Shown here: positions 23,751 to 31,548 of the stretch, piece after piece
Layout of the letters: every line of letters begins with the position of its first letter
How positions within the stretch are numbered: position 1 is the first letter of the stretch
NCBI RefSeq assembly: GCF_030812215.1
Contig: NZ_JAUSSG010000007.1
Span: 248,001-312,000, forward strand
Source: Variovorax boronicumulans
GTDB lineage: Bacteria; Pseudomonadota; Gammaproteobacteria; Burkholderiales; Burkholderiaceae_C
Length of the DNA stretch: 64,000 nucleotides
Direction: 5' to 3'
Made by a program: the position numbers and the translations under genes
Notes under the pieces: generated by a model
Databases searched by the model: none
What the model was told of the DNA's origin: nothing
What the model saw: only the letters and a program-made list of their open reading frames with translations

Positions 23751-24548
23751 TCAGAAGGGTTCCTTGAACGGGCGCAGGTCGAGTTCCTGCGTCCACGCGC
23801 TGCGGTGCTGCACATGCAGCTGCCAGTAGTTCTCGGCAATGGCATCCAGCTGCAGCAGGCCGTCGTCGCCCGCCTGCGCGACGCGCTGCGGCGCATTGCT
23901 GCGCAGGCGCTCTCCGTCGATGCCGCCATCGATCACCACGTGGGCCACGTGAATGCCCTGCGGGCCGAATTCGCGCGCCAGGCTCTGGCTGAGCGACCGC
24001 AGGCTGGCCTTGGCCGCTGCGAAGGCGGCGAACGGCGGCTTGCCGCGCAGGGCCGCGGTGGCGCCGGTGAACAGCAGGCTGCCGCGCGCCCTCGGCGCGG
24101 TGGCTTCGAAGCCGTTGACCAACAGGCCCTGCAAGGCCTCTTTCGCAAAGATGAAACCGCCCAACGCGCTGGTGCGCCAGGCCTGCGTGAACTGGTCGAC
24201 CGAGATCTCCAGCGTCGGCGCGCGCACCGCGCTCGAGGCATTGAAGACCGCCACCGACAGCGGCCCCAGGGCCTTCACGCGCTGCGCGATGCCGTGGATC
24301 TCGGCCTCGCTGGCCACATCGCCTGCGAACACCTGCGCGCGCCCGCCGGCGGCTTCGATTTCGGCAGCCACCGCGGCAAGCTGGGCCTGGGTGCGGCCGG
24401 TCAGTGCAACGAGAAATCCCTCGGCCGCGAAGCGCCGTGCGAGCGCGGCGCCCAGGCCGGCGCTGGCGCCGACACCGGCAATCCATGCCACAGGCGATGG
24501 GCCAGAAGCGGAGGAAGAAACAGGGGGCGGTGAAGAGACTGGAGGCAT
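23751..24548 (-). CDS. SDR-family oxidoreductase lacking the catalytic Tyr
   Basis: 265 residues. Cofactor motif GVGASAGLGAALARRF (~25-40) and NAS motif (VFNASSA, ~101-107) are classical SDR. The catalytic YxxxK is FAAAK (Phe176, Lys180), and the usual Ser about 13 residues before it is replaced (TGATAALRG). Several SDR subgroups annotated only as SDR family oxidoreductase share this pattern, so it may be a conserved non-classical enzyme rather than a decayed one. It is first in a two-gene unit with the CmcJ-like gene and is divergent from the M48 protease. Confidence 0.85.
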   Translation of the reverse strand: MPPVSSPPPVSSSASGPSPVAWIAGVGASAGLGAALARRFAAEGFLVALTGRTQAQLAAVAAEIEAAGGRAQVFAGDVASEAEIHGIAQRVKALGPLSVAVFNASSAVRAPTLEISVDQFTQAWRTSALGGFIFAKEALQGLLVNGFEATAPRARGSLLFTGATAALRGKPPFAAFAAAKASLRSLSQSLAREFGPQGIHVAHVVIDGGIDGERLRSNAPQRVAQAGDDGLLQLDAIAENYWQLHVQHRSAWTQELDLRPFKEPF

Positions 24549-24733
24549 AGGTGAGGCCGAAGGCTATACCTGCGCTCCGCGGCGTGGAACGATGCAAAAG
24601 CGATAACCTTATTTGCCGGCTGGTCGGCGATCGCACGCGCTTGACGTCTCTCCGAATTTCACAGCGACACGATCGGCGGCTACGCTATCGGCTTCCCGGA
24701 CCGCTTCCACAACAACTCACAGCATTGCTTTCC

Positions 24734-24739
24734 AGGAGG
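24734..24739 (+). promoter_or_regulatory. Strong ribosome-binding site that fixes the M48 start
   Basis: AGGAGG, 8 bases before the ATG at 24748. It decides this start over an in-frame one 45 codons upstream whose translation is not membrane-protein-like. Confidence 0.8.
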
Positions 24740-24747
24740 AGTTATCC

Positions 24748-26613
24748 ATGGCCTTCGCCCGCACGATCCATGCCGATCTGCTTCGCGTGTTTCTTCTGAC
24801 CCTCGTGTCGCTCTTCGCCATCCCGGCGGCGACGCTGGTCTTCACCGAATACGCACTGCGCTCGCAAGACGCCGAGTTCCTGCAGTCGATCGAGAAGCGC
24901 ATCAACACCGATGCCCGCCTCAATGCCGCCGACAAGGCGGAGGCCACCGCGTTCTACCGCAGCCACCCGCTCTCCAAGGCCTGCGACGCCACCGCGCCGG
25001 AAGACAAGAACTTCCATGACAAGGTGTGCAGCCCCTACTCGATGCAGTGGCAGTTCCACTGGGCCGACCGCGCCGCGATCTGGACGCTGGTGCTCGGCGC
25101 TGCGCTGCTCGCAGCCGCTCTCGTGCTGGGCGCGCTGGCCTTCGCGAATCGAGGCCTGCGCTATGCGAGCTTCGTTGCAGGCTGGCGGCTCATGACGGTG
25201 TCGAGCGCCGTCGAGGTCGTGCTGCAGAGTGCGATGTTGGTGTGGCTCTCGTTCTGGGTCACGGCCTTCTTCTGGCACAGCTACTACGTCAAGCTGATCA
25301 TCATTGCGGGCGTTGCCGCGGCAGCCGCCGTGTTCTATGCGGTGTACACGCTGTTCAAGAAGCTGCCTTCGGTCAACGCGATCGACGGCGAGCTCATCGC
25401 AGAAGCCGATGCGCCGCGCCTCTGGGAGCGCATCCGCCAGCTCGCGGGCCGCGTGAAGACAGCGCCGCCGGACCAGATCGTGGCGGGCATCGACACCAAC
25501 TTCTTCGTCACAGAAGCGCCCATCGAAGTCGGCGGCCGGACCCTGAACGGCCGCACGCTCTTCGTGAGCATTCCGCTCTTGCGCGTGCTCGACCAGTCCG
25601 AGGCCGATGCGGTGCTGGCGCACGAGCTGGCCCACCTGGGCGGCGGCGACACCCGCAGCAGTGCGGCGCTCGGCCCCAAGCTGCGGCAGTTCGACCAGTA
25701 CACCTGGAAGATGCGCAGCGGCGGCCTCACCATCGTGGCGCACTACCTGCTGCGCCTGTATCGCATGATCTTCGAGTTCGCCCTGGCGCGCGACAGCCGC
25801 GAGCGCGAGTACAAGGCCGACCGCGTATCGGCGAGCCTCACGGCACCCAGCGCCATCGTGCAGTCGCTGATCAAGATCTCGGCCTACGCGAGCTATCGCA
25901 ACGACGTCGAGCAGAAGCTCTTCGCGCAGAACCGCCAGCACGACGGCGCGCTGGGCATCGCCCGCTTCGTGGCCGACGGGCTGCCGCCCTACGCGAGCTC
26001 CGAGGCGTTCATCGAGACGATGAAGACCGCCGACGTGCCCCACCCCTACGACAGCCATCCGCCGCTGCTCGAACGCATGCGCAACGTCAACCACCATGTG
26101 CCCGAGAGCGTGTACGGTGCCATCGTCGCGACCGCGCCCGAGGCCACTTGGGCCGACGAGATCGAAACGGCACCCGCCATCGAGCAGCGCCTGTGGAGCG
26201 AGTACGAGCAGCGCTTCGTGCAGAACCACGAACTGGCCCTCGCCTACCGCTACGAGCCCGCCACGGAGGAAGAGCGCATCGTGGTGCTGCGGCACTTTCC
26301 GCCGCTCGAATTCGCGCTGAAGAACAACGAGCGCATCGTGGTCGACTACGCCGGCCTTCATCCGAGCGCGGACGGCGGATCGACCATCGCGTGGGACGAG
26401 GTGAAAGGCCTCACCTACAAGGACGGCAGCTTCGGCGACACGCTGATCGTCACGCACCACGACAAGGCCATGCTGGGCGCCCGCACCACCAAGGTCAAGG
26501 TGTCGGGACTCGGCAAACAGAAAGACAACTTCAGGGGCGCCGTCGGCCATTACTGGCAACGCCACCAGGTCATGAGGGCACAGCAAAAAGAAGAAGCAGC
26601 CTCGACCGCGTGA
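24748..26613 (+). CDS. M48-family membrane metalloprotease
   Basis: 621 residues. Membrane spans: one near 10-32, two to three near 105-215 (TLVLGAALLAAALVLGALAF and following). The catalytic domain holds the zinc motif AHELAH (His292, Glu293, His296) and a downstream Glu in the SREREYKAD region as third ligand, as in HtpX/Ste24-type M48 enzymes. The C-terminal ~150 residues are soluble. It is larger than HtpX (~290) and resembles M48 proteins with extra cytoplasmic tails. Probably cleaves misfolded membrane proteins; substrate unknown. Confidence 0.88.
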   Translation: MAFARTIHADLLRVFLLTLVSLFAIPAATLVFTEYALRSQDAEFLQSIEKRINTDARLNAADKAEATAFYRSHPLSKACDATAPEDKNFHDKVCSPYSMQWQFHWADRAAIWTLVLGAALLAAALVLGALAFANRGLRYASFVAGWRLMTVSSAVEVVLQSAMLVWLSFWVTAFFWHSYYVKLIIIAGVAAAAAVFYAVYTLFKKLPSVNAIDGELIAEADAPRLWERIRQLAGRVKTAPPDQIVAGIDTNFFVTEAPIEVGGRTLNGRTLFVSIPLLRVLDQSEADAVLAHELAHLGGGDTRSSAALGPKLRQFDQYTWKMRSGGLTIVAHYLLRLYRMIFEFALARDSREREYKADRVSASLTAPSAIVQSLIKISAYASYRNDVEQKLFAQNRQHDGALGIARFVADGLPPYASSEAFIETMKTADVPHPYDSHPPLLERMRNVNHHVPESVYGAIVATAPEATWADEIETAPAIEQRLWSEYEQRFVQNHELALAYRYEPATEEERIVVLRHFPPLEFALKNNERIVVDYAGLHPSADGGSTIAWDEVKGLTYKDGSFGDTLIVTHHDKAMLGARTTKVKVSGLGKQKDNFRGAVGHYWQRHQVMRAQQKEEAASTA

Positions 26614-26632
26614 GCCTCGGCTTTGCCGAGGC
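26614..26632. terminator. Hairpin between convergent M48 and DUF2894 genes
   Basis: Perfect 8-base stem GCCTCGGC / GCCGAGGC with a TTT loop, beginning immediately after the protease stop codon. Position between convergent genes suits a two-way terminator. There is no long T-run. Confidence 0.6.
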
Positions 26633-26697
26633 CGCGATGTCGAAAGACCCGGGCTTCGCCGCCGCCGTGTTCGGCAGCGCGACCGGCATCCAGCAGC

Positions 26698-27303
26698 TCA
26701 GGCGGACTTGCCGCGCGCAGCCTTCTTGCCGCCCTCGGCGCGCGGCGCATCGCTGCTGGCCGGCGCATTCGCCTGATCGACCCACAGCAGCGCATCGACA
26801 TACGACACGAACCGGTTGAGGTATTCGGGCGACAGCTCTCGCATCAGCGTGAGCGATTGATGCACGAGGTTGTGCGAATTCAGCGGGCCGGCGTTCTGCG
26901 GCAGCTTTGCCAGCGATTGCGTCAGCCGCCGTTCGGCGCTGAGCTTCGACCAGGTGCTCCGGAAGAACGGGAGCACTTTCAGCTCGTTGGTCGCCGGGTC
27001 CATCCGCTCGGACGATCCGTGTTGCGCAAAGTGGGCCGTCAGTTCCGCGAGCGGTCCGCGGGAAGGCTGTCTTGCGGCTGCGGCGATTTCGGCGCCCGAC
27101 GCTTTCTCGAGATCCTCGCCATAGGCCGCAAGCAGCGTGGCCACCCGCTCGTCCAGGACGCGCCGGGCTTCGCCGCTGTACTCAGCTGCGCGCCTGGCCA
27201 GCGTCTCGATGAAGTGAAAGCGGACCGGGTCGAGGCGATGCGCCCCGCGCTCGCGCCATGCGTCGAGCATTGCCCCGGTTTCGCCTGCCTCGTCGTTACT
27301 CAC
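26698..27303 (-). CDS. DUF2894 protein, last gene of the ZorAB-like operon
   Basis: 201 residues from GTG at 27303, which overlaps the end of the OmpA-family gene by 8 bases (GTGAGTAA), so translation is coupled. Soluble, mostly helical: MLDAWRERGAHRLDPVRFHFIE opening, a central KLSAERRLTQSLAKLPQNAGPLNSH segment, and a basic Lys/Arg tail (EGGKKAARGKSA). This fits DUF2894, which in Burkholderiales regularly follows a DUF802 gene and an OmpA-family gene. No enzyme motif is visible. It may be a cytoplasmic partner of the motor-like pair upstream. Confidence 0.82.
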   Translation of the reverse strand: MSNDEAGETGAMLDAWRERGAHRLDPVRFHFIETLARRAAEYSGEARRVLDERVATLLAAYGEDLEKASGAEIAAAARQPSRGPLAELTAHFAQHGSSERMDPATNELKVLPFFRSTWSKLSAERRLTQSLAKLPQNAGPLNSHNLVHQSLTLMRELSPEYLNRFVSYVDALLWVDQANAPASSDAPRAEGGKKAARGKSA

Positions 27304-27943
27304 GGGGCTTTGTCTTCGCGTCGGTGCGCTTCGGCGTGGGCGCCATCTCCACGCGACGGTTCTTGGACCGCCCATCGGCATCGGCATTCGACGCCACCGC
27401 CTGCTCGGCACCGAAGGCCGCGGCAAAGATCGCGGACGACGGAATGCCCTCTTCGATCAGCGTGCGGGTCACCGTCAGGGCGCGCTGGGCCGAAAGCTCC
27501 CAGTTGTCCGCGAACTGGCGGTTGCCGCCGCGCACCTGCCGGTCGTCGGTGAAGCCGCTCACCATCAGGATCTCGTCGCGGGCCTGGAGGTAGGCCGTCA
27601 GCGGCGCGGCCAGGCTCTTGAGGAGTTGCCGGCCTTCGGGTTGCAGCTCGGCAGAGTTCAACGCGAACAGCACGCTGCCGCTGATGCCGATGCGCCCGTT
27701 GTTGAGCGTCACGCGGCCTGCCGCGAGCGGCCCGGCCAGCGCCTGTTCGAGCGTCTGCAGGCGCTCGGCCTCGACCCTGCGCTGCTTGACCTCGGCTTCG
27801 AGCTTGGTCGCGAGCTCCAGCTGCATGCCGATCACGCAGACCAGGATCAGCACGAAGGCGCCCAGCAAACCCGACATCAGGTCGCCGAAGACGGCCCATA
27901 CCGGAACCGAGGCCTCGGTGCCGGCGTCGATGTCCTCGGTCAT
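27296..27943 (-). CDS. OmpA/MotB-like protein (ZorB-like) with one membrane helix
   Basis: 215 residues. A short N-terminus leads into one membrane helix (~16-38) that carries an Asp in MotB position: FGDLMSGLLGAFVLIL (Asp21), the residue that binds the translocated ion in MotB/ZorB. A coiled stalk (~45-75) is followed by an OmpA-C peptidoglycan-binding domain (~80-205) with LFALNSAELQPEG and SGFTDDR...NWELSAQRA motifs and the RRVEMAP end. The ATG at 27943 shares a base with the DUF802 stop (TGATG); a GTG one codon upstream is the alternative. Short length and single helix match a MotB/ZorB role rather than outer-membrane OmpA. Confidence 0.86.
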   Translation of the reverse strand: MTEDIDAGTEASVPVWAVFGDLMSGLLGAFVLILVCVIGMQLELATKLEAEVKQRRVEAERLQTLEQALAGPLAAGRVTLNNGRIGISGSVLFALNSAELQPEGRQLLKSLAAPLTAYLQARDEILMVSGFTDDRQVRGGNRQFADNWELSAQRALTVTRTLIEEGIPSSAIFAAAFGAEQAVASNADADGRSKNRRVEMAPTPKRTDAKTKPRE

Positions 27944-30033
27944 CACGCTTCGCTGCCGGCCGTGGCCCGTTGCGCAGCGAGTTGCTGCAGGTCTTCGACG
28001 ATCTGCTTCTGCGACGAGATGCTCAGGTCGATGACCTCGCGGGCCTGCGCCACGTAGTAGGCCAGTTGCTCGTCGCTGCGCGCGATCGACTTGCCGAGCG
28101 CACCTTCGATGCGCTGCAGGTGCGCGCTCATCTTGTCGTTCGATTCGGTGAAGAGCTTCACCGCGAAGCCGAAGGCCTCGCCCAGGCTCGCCACTTCGAC
28201 GGCGCTGCCGGTGATCTGCGCGACCACGTCGGCCATCTTTCCGGTTTCGGCGTCGACCTTGTCGGTGAAGCGAGCGCCGACGCGGTCCAGCAGGTCCGCC
28301 GATGTGGCCACGAGCGCGTCGATGGCGCTGCGCTGCTCGGTGGAGGCGTGGTTCACCGCGTCGAGCAGCGTTTCCAGCGTTCCGAGGATGCGGCTGCGCT
28401 CGTCGAGCATCGCGTTGTCGCGCGCCATGCTGCCTTCAAGCTTCTGGCGCAGCTCGGCAATCACTTCGGCCGCGGCGCGAGGCGCCTCGGCGGCGGCCTG
28501 CATGAGCTGGCCGATTTCGGCGATGGTGCTCTTCGCGTGGGCTTCGCTCTGGGCCGAGATGTCACCGGCGGTCTGCGCCAGCGTCTTGCAGATTTCCTGC
28601 TGCTGGGCTTCACTGCGCGCGCCTGCCTGCTGCCATTCCTCGCGCAGCGACACGGCCACTGCTTCGAGCGCCTGGGTCCATGAGGCCAGCCGTTGCTGGT
28701 CGCGCGATGCCATTTCGGCCTGCAGGTCGGTGTGCGCCTGGCCCACCGTGTTCAGCAGCGAAGCCGAGTGTTGTTCGAAAGTGGCTGCGGCCGCGGTCAG
28801 TGCGCGTTGCGTGTCGCCGGACAGGGTTTCGCTCGCGCGTTCGTGCTGCGCGAGCGCGCTGCGCCAGTTGTCGGACACGCGCTCGACCGTGGTTTCGAGG
28901 CGGGCGGAAACGCCGTCCACCAGCGAAGCCGAGCGTTGCTCGAAGGTCTGGGTGAACTGGTCGAGCGTGGCGCGCAGGTCCTTGGCTTGCGACTCGCTCG
29001 CGCGTTGCTGCCCGGCGAGCGCGGTCTTCCAGATGTCCGCCACGGTGGTGGTGTTGGCCTCGAAGCGGGTGGAGAGGCCATCCAGTTGCCGCTGCACGCC
29101 TTGCTCGACCGTGGCGTGCAGCGCGGCCGTCTCGCGCGCGATGCCGGCCATGGTGGCTTCGACCACCGGCTGGATCGTTGCGCCGGCGATTCGGGCGCTT
29201 TCGGCCAGGCCCTCTTTCAGCGATTGGCCGACCGAAGAAGCCAGGCCCGCATACACGGCCTCGGCCTTGCCGTGGAAGCTGTCCTGGCTGGAAATCAGGC
29301 GCTCGTTCAAGGCCTGGCTCTGGCGCTCCATCGTCGCCATCATCAGTTGCAGCCTGTCGACCAGTGCGGGCATCGCCTCGCCCTGGCGCTGCAGCAGCTT
29401 GAAGGACTCCTCGCGTTGATGGGCCTGCGAGAAGACGCGCAAGGTGGTGGCGATGCGCGTGTCGAGCAGTTGCCCGGCCTGCATCCTGTCGCGCCGGCTC
29501 AGGGCCGACAGGAGGCCCAGCGTCGCCGACGTGGCCACGCCCGCGAGCGAGGTGCCGAAGGCCACGCCCAGTCCCTTGACCGGCGCGGCCAGCGAGGCGC
29601 GCATGGCCTGCAGGTCCGATGCACTCTCCAGCGCCGTGCCCGTGCCGTTCAGCGTGACCACCATGCCAAGGAAAGTGCCCAGCATGCCCAACAGCACCAG
29701 CAGGCCCGCGAGGTACGGCGTGAGGCTCGGGCCGGGCAAGCCGACGCGCTCGCCCTCGATACGCAGGCGCACCGCGTTGCGCAGCGACGGATGCAGCCTG
29801 TCGAGCCACTCGCCCAGGCTGGCCGGGGGGGCGGTCATGTCTGCGACGGCGCTGGCCAGCGTTGTCGTCGCCTGCCCGAAGCGGTGCAGCTCCAGCGCGC
29901 CGACCACATAGAACGCACCGATCAGCACGGTAATTGCCAGCGCCAACGGGTTCGAGCCGATGTACCCGATGCCCACCCAGCAGACCGCGGCCAGGCCGAC
30001 GACGAAGACGATGCGATGAAGAAGTTGGGTCAT
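27943..30033 (-). CDS. DUF802 protein: MotA/ExbB-like channel with long helical tail (ZorA-like)
   Basis: 696 residues. Four predicted membrane helices: ~8-25, ~30-48, ~106-128 (YLAGLLVLLGMLGTFLGMVV) and ~153-178 (GLGVAFGTSLAGVATSATLG). The last two carry the MotA/TolQ/ExbB pattern (GxLGTFxGMV and a Gly/Ala/Thr-rich partner). Residues ~185-690 are a long, low-complexity helical region with repeated SxDxWxxAL-like heptads (for example VADIWKTALAGQQRASES and VSDNWRSALAQHERASET), a cytoplasmic tail. Tail plus channel plus downstream MotB-like gene is the ZorA/ZorB layout. No effector gene of Zorya is nearby, so the function could be a different force-driven process. The ATG at 30033 was chosen because the longer reading frame overlaps DUF3348. 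Confidence 0.85.
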   Translation of the reverse strand: MTQLLHRIVFVVGLAAVCWVGIGYIGSNPLALAITVLIGAFYVVGALELHRFGQATTTLASAVADMTAPPASLGEWLDRLHPSLRNAVRLRIEGERVGLPGPSLTPYLAGLLVLLGMLGTFLGMVVTLNGTGTALESASDLQAMRASLAAPVKGLGVAFGTSLAGVATSATLGLLSALSRRDRMQAGQLLDTRIATTLRVFSQAHQREESFKLLQRQGEAMPALVDRLQLMMATMERQSQALNERLISSQDSFHGKAEAVYAGLASSVGQSLKEGLAESARIAGATIQPVVEATMAGIARETAALHATVEQGVQRQLDGLSTRFEANTTTVADIWKTALAGQQRASESQAKDLRATLDQFTQTFEQRSASLVDGVSARLETTVERVSDNWRSALAQHERASETLSGDTQRALTAAAATFEQHSASLLNTVGQAHTDLQAEMASRDQQRLASWTQALEAVAVSLREEWQQAGARSEAQQQEICKTLAQTAGDISAQSEAHAKSTIAEIGQLMQAAAEAPRAAAEVIAELRQKLEGSMARDNAMLDERSRILGTLETLLDAVNHASTEQRSAIDALVATSADLLDRVGARFTDKVDAETGKMADVVAQITGSAVEVASLGEAFGFAVKLFTESNDKMSAHLQRIEGALGKSIARSDEQLAYYVAQAREVIDLSISSQKQIVEDLQQLAAQRATAGSEA

Positions 30034-30043
30034 GAAACTCTGG

Positions 30044-30745
30044 TTAGCTCGCGCGAAGGGCTTCGAGCAGCCCTTCGACCGGTTGAAATCGCACTTCCAT
30101 CTCGGCGAGCAGCACGTCGTGCATGTCCTTGCGGAACACGGCCAGCCACACGCCGGGCTCGGCCTCGCCATCGCCATCGCCATCGACGTCGGCACTGGCG
30201 TTGGCGTTGGCATCGGCCCGGCCCAGGCGCTTGAAATGCTTCTCGAGCGTCGCCGGGACGCTCGCCAGCAGCCGATGCTCCTGCGCGCTCAACACCTGCT
30301 CCATGACCACGTCCACCGCAGCCAGCCGCGCCATGTCGGGCGAGCGCGTCGCCAGCGTCGAACGCAGCCGGCCGCGCAAGGGACCGATGCTCGTCTCCAT
30401 GGCCTGCTGCCTGGCGTGGTAACGCCGGCGGTAGGCCGCGAAGTCGGTCGTGTTGTCCCGGGCAGCGCTGTGCATGTCTTCCGCGATGGCGTTGGCCATT
30501 GCGGTCCGCACGCGCTCGCACTCGCGTTCCTCGGGATTGCCGGCCGCGCGCGCGCCAGAAGACGAAGCAGCCAGGCCGCCGTTCAACGCTGCAGAAAGGG
30601 AAATGGCATCGGTCCAGCCGAGCCATTGACTCAATCGATCCGCAAAAGCCTGTTTGGGCTCGGGGACTTCGATGTCGGTCAGTCGAGCGAGCAAGCGAAT
30701 CAGCGCCGAGCCGGTGAAGCCTGTGCGCCTTGACACTTGCACCAT
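30044..30745 (-). CDS. DUF3348 protein, first gene of the ZorAB-like operon
   Basis: 233 residues, soluble. The opening RTGFTGSALIRLLARLTDIEVPEPKQAFADRLSQWLGWTDAI (shortened here to its key parts RTGFTGSALIRLLARLTD and QWLGWTDAISLSAAL) is the DUF3348 signature. The middle is helical and Arg-rich; an Asp/Gly/Ala repeat (ANANASADVDGDGDGEAEP) near 180 looks like a flexible linker. It lies 10 bases before the DUF802 gene and shows no membrane helix or enzyme motif. Families of this kind always travel with DUF802 and OmpA genes, so a structural or regulatory partner is likely. Confidence 0.83.
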   Translation of the reverse strand: MVQVSRRTGFTGSALIRLLARLTDIEVPEPKQAFADRLSQWLGWTDAISLSAALNGGLAASSSGARAAGNPEERECERVRTAMANAIAEDMHSAARDNTTDFAAYRRRYHARQQAMETSIGPLRGRLRSTLATRSPDMARLAAVDVVMEQVLSAQEHRLLASVPATLEKHFKRLGRADANANASADVDGDGDGEAEPGVWLAVFRKDMHDVLLAEMEVRFQPVEGLLEALRAS

Positions 30746-30802
30746 TACCGCCAGATGGAAAAACCTGGCAGTCTACACGGTCGATTCCCCCTGGATGGCC
30801 CT

Positions 30803-30820
30803 GCAACCGCTGGCGGTTGC
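30803..30820. promoter_or_regulatory. Palindrome upstream of the DUF3348 operon
   Basis: Perfect 8-base arms GCAACCGC / GCGGTTGC with a TG centre, 58-75 bases before the DUF3348 start. It could be an operator or a hairpin in the leader. The 182-base gap around it holds no convincing gene; no clear sigma70 boxes were found. Confidence 0.4.
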
Positions 30821-30927
30821 TTTGAGTGACATCTTGCCGACCATTCGAAACACACTGGCCTGTTCAGCCTGGAAGAGCGGCCAGCGCCGCGTTGCTAAAA
30901 CCGATGCGGTGCGCCATGGTTTCTCGT

Positions 30928-31548
30928 TCAGTACAAGGTCGACCGCTGCCGCGCCGGCAGCTCGCGGTCGTAAGTCGCCCCGTCGAACGCCGCATCGGTC
31001 AGCGCGGAAAGAATCGCCCCGGCCGTCGGCACTTCGCGCTTCGCATCCGCCGCCACCGGCGCCCAGAGCTTCGCGCGCTGGATCGCGCGGGCGCACTGGA
31101 AGTACACCGTCTCCACCTGCACCTCGATCACGCACTGCGGCAGCTTGCCCTCCATCGCGAAGCGCGCCATGACGTCGGGTGCGACGGTGATGCGCGCGCG
31201 TCCGTTCACGCGCAGCGTTTCGCCGACACCGGGAATCAAGAAGAGCAAGGCCACGCGCGGGTCGGTCACGATGTTGCGCAGGCTGTCGATGCGGTTGTTG
31301 CCGCGGCGCTCGGGCATCAGCAGCGTCTTCTCGTCCTGGATCGCCACGAAACCCGGCGGGTCGCCGCGCGGCGATGCGTCCAGGCCACCGGGGCCGAGGG
31401 TGGCGAGCACCGCGAAGGGCGACGCGGCAATCAGCGCCTGATAGCTCGGGTGCAGGTGGGGCACCTCCTTCTTCAGCGAGGCCTCGCCCGGCTGGCCGAA
31501 CAGGGCTTCGAGCTGCTCGACGGTTTCGATGGCGTGGGACCTTGTCAT
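30928..31548 (-). CDS. FMN-dependent PPOX-type flavoprotein (MSMEG_1061-like)
   Basis: 206 residues. The split beta-barrel of the pyridoxamine-5'-phosphate-oxidase superfamily is seen from FAVLATLGPGGLDASPRGDPPGFV through PERRGNNRIDSLRNIV and VALLFLIPGVGETLRVNGRA; these are the phosphate and isoalloxazine contact regions of FMN. A C-terminal basic extension continues to LPARQRSTLY. Likely a pyridoxine/nitro/F420-like or FMN-linked reductase of unknown substrate. The ATG overlaps the stop of the MFS gene (ATGA), so the pair is an operon. Confidence 0.87.
   Translation of the reverse strand: MTRSHAIETVEQLEALFGQPGEASLKKEVPHLHPSYQALIAASPFAVLATLGPGGLDASPRGDPPGFVAIQDEKTLLMPERRGNNRIDSLRNIVTDPRVALLFLIPGVGETLRVNGRARITVAPDVMARFAMEGKLPQCVIEVQVETVYFQCARAIQRAKLWAPVAADAKREVPTAGAILSALTDAAFDGATYDRELPARQRSTLY

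Noticed and set aside
26698..30745. Calling the MotA/MotB-like operon a Zorya defence system
   Set aside because: ZorC, ZorD and ZorE are absent and the genes match DUF3348/DUF802/DUF2894 families, so only a structural resemblance is claimed.
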